A DNA stretch of 64,000 nucleotides. Origin: Buddleja alternifolia. Taxonomy: Eukaryota > Streptophyta > Magnoliopsida > Lamiales > Scrophulariaceae. The translations under genes and the position numbers were made by a program. Below, in pieces: positions 57,587 to 64,000 of the stretch. Location of the stretch: NCBI GenBank assembly GCA_019426215.1, contig CM033394.1, forward strand, positions 46,498,423 through 46,562,422. Reading direction: 5' to 3'. The notes below the pieces were generated by a model. That model ran no database searches. It worked only from the letters and a program-made list of their open reading frames with translations, and had not been told where the DNA came from. Every line of letters begins with the position of its first letter. The stretch's first letter is position 1.

Positions 57587-59529
57587 TAATATTTTTATGC
57601 GAAAAGTTTTAGTTTAGATTCGGTTTATTTGAACGAACGCAGTTTAATATATGACTAATGAATAATTTGTCACAGGATCTTAGTGTGCACTTTAAGAATC
57701 AGGTTGAATTACAAGACACGTGTAATAATATTTACTGCGTAATTAATTAGACTAACTGGATAAGATTTTACCCATATTTATTACTTTTTGGTGCCAATAA
57801 ACTTATATTTTGTTTCAATGGGACAACCGATACGTACAAAGGACCAAATATTTTACCTTAAAGTAGGAAAAGTAGAAGTTGACTTATATTATTTTCTTTT
57901 TGTCAATCCATAGTAAGAAAAAAAAAAAATCCAAAGTGAGAGAAACAAAATATTCTCTTAGTATTTTTTGAGAAAGTTCTTATTTAAACCTTGAAACACA
58001 TATTGAAATTGACTCTGGACTATAGATATCTTCTTGTTGACAGGCATTTAATTTTGTAGACCTACTTAAATTCTACTTACATCATGGCTGAAGTATCATT
58101 TCAAATCAACTTCTATTTACTATTTATATCAATTTTTTCAATGGTTGATTCGTAAGATTACTTCGCAAGTCCTACTGTATTAGAATGAAGTCGTTGAGTT
58201 CTTCATAAAATAAAAATCGAATTTAGGTCTACAATTCAAACATTTTATTCAAGGTGTCGAGGGTGTTCTAGACTGACCTCTAACTATCAAGTCAAATCTC
58301 AAGTTTTTAGAATAAAGAGATAAAAATCCCAGTACATTTATATATATACATGTATATATATATTATTAATACGAGAGAAACTAAAGTTGAAATATAGAGA
58401 CTAATACGTCAGTCATGACATGGTCACATATCAATATGTGATGTAATTTATTTCATTTGTCAACAAGTAACAAACTGCCTCAGTTTAGGCAAGCTTCCAT
58501 ATCTTTTCTTATAGGGCTGGTACAAAATATACATATAAAATTGCATAAAATAAAACATAAATATACCTTTCACATACCAAATAACTAAAATAAAGTCAAC
58601 TTCTGTGTGAAACTAAAACCATATAAGAAGAACTCATTTAATTATTAAGACAGGAAAATCCAAGAAAATCCAGAATCAAATTCCAATTTGATGAATTAAT
58701 GGCCTTAATTAATGATTCCGTCTCTCTTTTTGGTGGCCTATCGCTTTTGTCAAAAGAATATATGCTTTCATTAATAAAATTTTATGAACTTTAAATATGT
58801 GCAACAATATTTATTGGTGTGTATATATATATATAAAGTGCTCCATGGGACACATTTTTCAGTGGGTCTATCAATAGAGACTTATAAGTCAACTTTTAAG
58901 CAATTATAGTGGGGATTATTTATTTATTTATCTTCTCGTATAAAAGTAAAAGGTATCACAAAAAATATTTAATCAAGGTATCAATTTATTATACGTAAGT
59001 AGAGATGTAATAATTAATCTAGGACAACCGAAATTCTAATATGATTTCATTATTATAGTAAGAGTACTCATGTAAAGAACATCTCACATAAAATTTGAAT
59101 CATATTACAAAATTTAGACAATGATTTAATAAATGGCTTCAATCATGAGTCACCATAATTGGGTTCTAAAAATTTGGAAAAATACCTAGTTTTCTAATAA
59201 TTACCCAAAAACTCACTATATCAAATATAATCAAATTGCAACACATCATCAGATATTGAATTTTCTTGCATGCGTAATTTGCACTTTAATATTTGAGTTT
59301 CCTAATAAATGAAAAAAACTCAGATTACGCAAAATCGAGTGGTCACAATTCACAAAGTAACAAATAATTTACCAAATACACTCCCCTAAATTACAAAAAC
59401 AAATTCTTATCTGAATTAAGGTTGACAATAACATGCATAATAACCAACAAATAATGTTTTATAATAATACAACACTCTTTATAATAATATAACCTAAATT
59501 AACTTTTGTAGAACCAAACCCGTAGTGGA
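57587..59529. other. Intergenic, nothing recognised
   Basis: AT-rich DNA without coding or clear repeat signature, apart from short AT runs near 58340 and 58823. Confidence 0.45.
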
Positions 59530-59783
59530 GAGATAATTACATGTACACCCTCCTATTTATTGTGTAATGATCAAAACCCCCCAACAAACTTTTGATAAAC
59601 TACCAACACACTCTCTGTCGGTGGAGATTGTACTATATTTATATTGATAGTGGGTGGAATTGCAATCTAACAGGGGATTAAATCGTAATCTTCTTTTACG
59701 CTGAGAGGTTATAATAACTTACCAAAGAGTAAAGAGGTTTTGATAATTACATAATAAATAAGGGGTGCATGAAATTATCCCTA
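59530..59783. mobile_element. MITE, AATTACATG-ACACCCC family, copy 5
   Basis: The left end AGATAATTACATGTACACCCTCCTATTTATTGTGTAAT and the inverted right end GGGATAATTTCATGCACCCCTTATTTATTATGTAAT match over about 40 bases. It lies about 390 bases upstream of the kinase start codon, so within its promoter. Confidence 0.75.
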
Positions 59784-60167
59784 TCGAAAAATAAAAATAA
59801 ATAAAAATTTAAAAAATTAGCATGGTTGAGGGGCAAAATGGGAAATTAAGCCGTGGGCTAACATGTCCCCTTGTCATATAGCTGGGGGTGGGGCACCAAG
59901 AGAATGATGAAATTACATTCACAACCCATTTCTTTGTACTTCATCTTAAGCATTTCTCACCTATCTATCTCTATCTATCTCTCTCTGCACTTTAAAGATT
60001 GCTTTTTTACTTCTTATTTTACTTCAAAAATTTCATCTTTACATACCTGACCCCCTCTCAGTTCAGATATTTAACAGAGTGGGAACTTCATTTAATGCAC
60101 AATTCTTGATTTATTTATTTATATATTTTCTCCCCTTTTTCTGTTTCTCTTTGAAGAGCAAATAATT

Positions 60168-63100
60168 ATGGGAAATTGCTTTGGTTCCTCTGCAAGAGTT
60201 GATGACACTCTCAGCACCCCATCTGGTATATATATATATATATACATATATGTATATCATCTCTTTTGTTTGTTTATTGAATCTTTGGAGTGGAACAGAG
60301 GGCTTGAATTCTTATGTTGAAAGTGTGGTTTTGTAATGGCAGAAAATGGCTTAATCTATCTTGAATTGGGTAATTTAAGGTTTTACACAAATTTCAATTT
60401 TTATAAATAAGTGCAAATTTTGTGGGTTTTGGCCAATTTCTATTTTTTTTTTTTGTATTGTTTCTGAACTTGGGCTTGGATTTGAACTTATTATTATGAG
60501 GGATGGCTAAAAATTAGGTGTTTTTGTTCTCTTTGTTTATTGTATTTATTTATTTATTTAAATATTTTGATTGGTTGAAGGAGCTGAAATTGTGTTAATG
60601 AAGGCCATTTTTAGGGTTCTATTGAGATTTGTCTTGAATTTTCTGTTACTTATATACAACAGCTGTTCTCTGTTTCTAGAGGGATTAAAAGATAAGAATG
60701 AAATTTAATGATTTAATTCTGTTTACTACTATTACTACTCCAAATATAGTAATATCATGTACTCTGTGTTGCTTCCTTACTTAAAGTTTGGATCTTTGTA
60801 GGTTCTGTAAACGCGGTATTTTTCAATTAGTTTCGTAGTATATCAATGAATGAACCGAAAAAAGATAAAAGATAGGCGAAAGTACGGATTGAAGATAAGC
60901 TAAGACATCTTTTTCCAAGGAGATTAAACGAATGCAGATATAATAGGCAAGTTTACGTTGATTTGGAGTTATTAGGAAACGACACTTCACATAAATACTC
61001 ATTCTTTTGCCTCGAGAAATAAAAAGACGATATAGTTTGGAGTATCATCTTTCTTGAAGACCAAAATACGCTTATATAATAGTAAATTATTACTATTAAT
61101 AGGATAGTTAAATTAGGCGTAGCACTCAATCTTCGAATATGTGGAGAAATTATGATTTTGTTTTAATTAAATTTAAATTTTCAGCTAGCTCATTATCTTG
61201 CTATATCCTTTTTGCTAGCCTTAGAGGCATCGAGATTTCCCAACAAAACCATAAGCATTCCTACATACAATGGCAGAAGCAGTGCTGATAGCTTTCCGAC
61301 TCCAAGATCAGAAGCTGAAATTCTATCATCCCCTCACGTTAAGCCCTTTTCATTTAATGATTTAAAGAATGCAACGAGAAACTTCCGACCCGATAGTCTC
61401 TTAGGGGAAGGAGGATTTGGCTATGTATATAAAGGATGGATTGATGAGCTCACTTTCTCTGCTGCAAAACCTGGTTCGGGATTGGTCATTGCTGTCAAGA
61501 AGTTGAAGCCCGAGGGTTTCCAAGGCCACAAAGAGTGGTTGGTATGTTTTCCATTGCTTTTTTTTTACCTCAATAAATTAATCCAACTTTAATATTAGGG
61601 CAAAATTACATGGACACCCCTTGCGTGAGACACTGATTACAAAAAACACTTGAGGTTTGAGAAATTACAATAATTGCCCCCGCCACTAAACCCTGTCATT
61701 AAAAGCAGATTACAACTTCACCCCTTGTTTGTCGAGCTTGACAGGGTGTCTTGGTAATTTGCAAAACTTTAGGGGTAATTACCTTGTAAGTGAGGGGTGT
61801 GCATGTGCTTGTAATTATCATTTATTATTATCCATTTTAACAGCCTTTCATGGTATGCAGACAGAAGTTAACTATCTTGGACAGCTTCGTCATCCAAACT
61901 TGGTTAAACTTATTGGGTACTGTTCCGAAGGTGACAATCGGCTCTTGGTATATGAGTTTATGCCAAAAGGAAGCCTCGAGAATCATTTGTTCAGAAGTAC
62001 GTATTGCTCTGATATAAACATTGTCTTAAATAGACAATTGTTTTATGTATCTTTATTATGAATATGTTGATATCATTCTCAATTAGCACATCAAAAGTCG
62101 GATAGAACCGCATCACGCTTTTTTCCCCCTCTATAGCTTTCCGTTATCAGCTGCATTTATGTTTTTCTTTGCCCCTCAGTCACTCCTTTGTTATGTTTGT
62201 AAACTAATATGGGCTTTTATTAGAATTGCCTCATATTAGGTATACCGATTAAAACATCAGTAAGAGGGGTGTAATTGATGACATTTTGTAAAATCCAGTG
62301 GTAATTAAGAATAAATAACAAAAAAAAATACATTTGGTTGATTTTTGTTTCTTTGCATGCTTCACGTGCTTTACGGCCTTCTTGCATTCTCGGAAATGGT
62401 TTGAATGTTTTCCATGTGAAAATCCATAGAAAAATACATACATTACCTTAAATGTACTTTCATTTGGTACTTTTGCTTTTTCCCATTTCTTCACGGGTTC
62501 AAATAAACAACTTTGTGCATTCATTGCCAAAACCTAGGTCAGATTTCGACCTCCGTCATTTATGATTTTTGAATATTTATATTCGCTATAAAATTTACCG
62601 CACAGTGTCTACACTACAATTGTGGTGCTCTACCACATCAAGGAAATAGGGTGTGACAATCACTGAACTAGATTCAGAGTATTTTATGTGAATACACGGC
62701 AAACATGTCTGAAATTTTGTCTGAAAATTGTAAAACCTGGTTTAAAACATTTACCGACACTTGGATTGAATTATGAATTGCAGGAGGGCCTCAACCGCTA
62801 GCTTGGGCTACTAGGATTAAGGTTGCTATAGGCGCTGCGAGGGGCCTTTCATTCTTGCATGATGCTGAAGAACAAGTTATATACAGAGATTTTAAGGCTT
62901 CTAACATTCTTCTAGATGGGGTATATTATAACTCGTTTCTCCCAATATACTGGATTTACTCGTAAGTCGTAACAATATATGTTTATTCTTAATCATATTA
63001 TATTGACAACTCCATTTTCGGGATGTAGGAATTTAATGCAAAGTTGTCGGACTTTGGTTTGGCAAAAGCTGGGCCAACTGGTGATAGGACTCATGTATCG

Positions 63101-64000
63101 ACTCAAGTTATGGGTACACATGGCTATGCTGCTCCAGAATATGTCGCCACAGGTTAGTTATTTCTCTTAAGTGCTCTTTGTTTCCACTGAAAATAGTGTA
63201 AAATTGGAAAAAAAGAAAAGAAAAGAAAGTTGTTGGGTTGTAGTGAAGTTCCTGGAAAACATTGAAAAATCTTATTAGCTTGAGTAAAATGGCAAAATCT
63301 TGAATCTTTTCTTGCTATGTTTGGATCAAAGATTGTAGTGAGGAAAAGGACAATGATAAGTTGTAAAAAATAAAGCACGGAAACTATCATTAGTTGTGAT
63401 TACAATATTTTTCTTAAGCTATGTTTGGTTCTAGATTTTGGTGAGAAAAAAGAAAAAGTAAATATTTTCTTCGTGTCAAATGATAGTTCACTTTGCTTTA
63501 ATTTTTTATCCTTTTCTTTTCCTCTTCCTCACCAAAATCTACAAACCAAACATAGCCTTAGTCTGTGCTTACTAAAATTCGAGGTCCAAACATAGCCAAA
63601 GACAAGATATGATTTTGCGCTATAAATTCTATAAACGTAAGCAAGCTCAAAATTTTGATGAACTAAAAGTTTTGTATGACTATTTCTCGTACCAAACACG
63701 GGAAATCGAGGGAACCATTATCTTCAAGGCGGATTTTTCTCGAAATTTTTTCCGAAGTTCGCTTTTCCTCCATTTTCCGTGGAACCAAACTGATCCTTAC
63801 TTTTTCAACTTTTTTTCTGCCTCGATAGGAAGCATATTAACTCAACTCTTTTATCCCGGTTAATTAACAGGTCGATTGACAACAAAAAGTGATGTATATA
63901 GCTTCGGTGTTGTTTTACTTGAATTACTCTCCGGTCGTCGTGCTGTTGACAAAGCAAAGACAGGCGTAGAGCAAAACCTAGTTGATTGGGCAAAACCATA
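60168..64000 (+). CDS. Receptor-like cytoplasmic kinase, APK2/PBL2-PBL3-like, 3' end missing
   Basis: Six exons are visible: 60168-60225, 61219-61541, 61861-61996, 62784-62920, 63029-63152 and 63871 to the window end. Phases agree and give about 302 residues of an expected 400-430. RLCK VII proteins relay signals from surface receptors at the plasma membrane. The N-terminus [12 protein letters not shown] carries an N-myristoylation Gly and a palmitoylation-type Cys. The kinase domain shows [11 protein letters not shown] (Gly loop), [19 protein letters not shown] (ATP-binding Lys), [49 protein letters not shown] (RD-type catalytic loop), SDFGLAK and [14 protein letters not shown] (activation segment). 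All catalytic residues seen so far are intact. Intron 2 holds a MITE and intron 5 a pair of nested foldback elements. The closest relatives by motif are APK2A/APK2B. Confidence 0.94.
61598..61820. mobile_element. MITE, AATTACATG-ACACCCC family, copy 6, in kinase intron 2
   Basis: The left end GGGCAAAATTACATGGACACCCCT and the right end GTAAGTGAGGGGTGTGCATGTGCTTGTAATTATC are inverted relatives. Interior words (AATTGCCCCC, TTACAACTTCACCCC) fit the family. It lies between exons 2 and 3. Confidence 0.75.
63311..63596. mobile_element. Nested Tourist-like foldbacks in kinase intron 5
   Basis: An inner element at 63417-63557 has ends AGCTATGTTTGG and (inverted) GGCTATGTTTGG flanked by TTA (63414-63416 and 63558-63560). 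Outer ends TGCTATGTTTGGATC (from about 63315) and the inverse of GGTCCAAACATAGCC (to about 63596) bracket it. One copy appears to have jumped into another. Both are non-coding. Confidence 0.6.

Noticed and set aside
1..64000. CRISPR array, rRNA, organelle insertion, integrated DNA virus
   Set aside because: No regularly spaced direct repeats, rRNA cores, organelle gene blocks or viral replication domains were seen. All reverse transcriptases fit Copia or L1-type elements.

Overview
This is a eudicot nuclear genome window. It is AT-rich and intron-dense, with plant gene families and a heavy load of LTR retrotransposons, SINEs, a LINE and MITEs. The species cannot be fixed from the sequence. 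I see no rRNA, no true tRNA gene, no CRISPR array and no organellar or bacterial insert.

Four host genes are clear. (1) An HD-Zip class I transcription factor of the ATHB13/ATHB23 type lies at 3616-5605 (+), three exons, with a TATA box and a short upstream ORF. (2) A FOUR LIPS/MYB88-type R2R3-MYB (guard-cell lineage and cell-division regulator) lies at 36366-40093 (+), twelve exons. (3) An ER-type UDP-galactose/UDP-glucose transporter (UTR3-like) lies at 41956-44973 (-), seven exons. It has one GC-AG intron and a perfect plant ER-stress element (CCAAT-N10-CACG) just upstream of its TATA box. (4) The 5' part of a receptor-like cytoplasmic kinase of the APK2/PBL2-PBL3 type starts at 60168 (+) and runs off the right edge. 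The genes look independent of one another; there is no operon-like logic.

Layout: 1-3.5 kb holds retroelement remnants, a degenerate tandem repeat and the HD-Zip promoter. 3.6-5.6 kb is the HD-Zip gene. 5.6-13.2 kb is intergenic DNA with foldback elements and one broken gene-like ORF. 13.5-16.4 kb is a 5'-truncated L1-type LINE with a 12-bp target-site duplication. 16.6-24 kb is repeat-rich with SINEs and MITEs. 24.3-29.2 kb is an old, badly decayed Copia element (LTRs about 10% different) that landed inside a non-autonomous retroposon; another copy of that retroposon lies at 32.2-32.7 kb with an 18-bp duplication. 33.4-35.8 kb holds a SINE, a Tourist-like element swollen by a CA array, and GAGTC-type repeats. 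36.4-45 kb carries the MYB and transporter genes. 45.4-47.3 kb holds two SINEs, an RNase-H pseudogene fragment and a MITE. 47.6-52.6 kb is a young Tnt1-like Copia element (-) with nearly intact pol but a broken gag. 53.2-57.6 kb is a young LTR element with no recognisable gag-pol (LARD-like), whose internal region is T-rich and carries a 511-codon open frame. 57.6-64 kb is mostly quiet upstream DNA followed by the kinase gene.

The most interesting items are the LARD-like element, the previously unrecognised retroposon family with long target duplications, a MITE family with six copies here (three of them inside introns of the MYB and kinase genes, one abutting a splice donor), the upstream peptide of the HD-Zip gene, and the ER-stress element of the transporter promoter.
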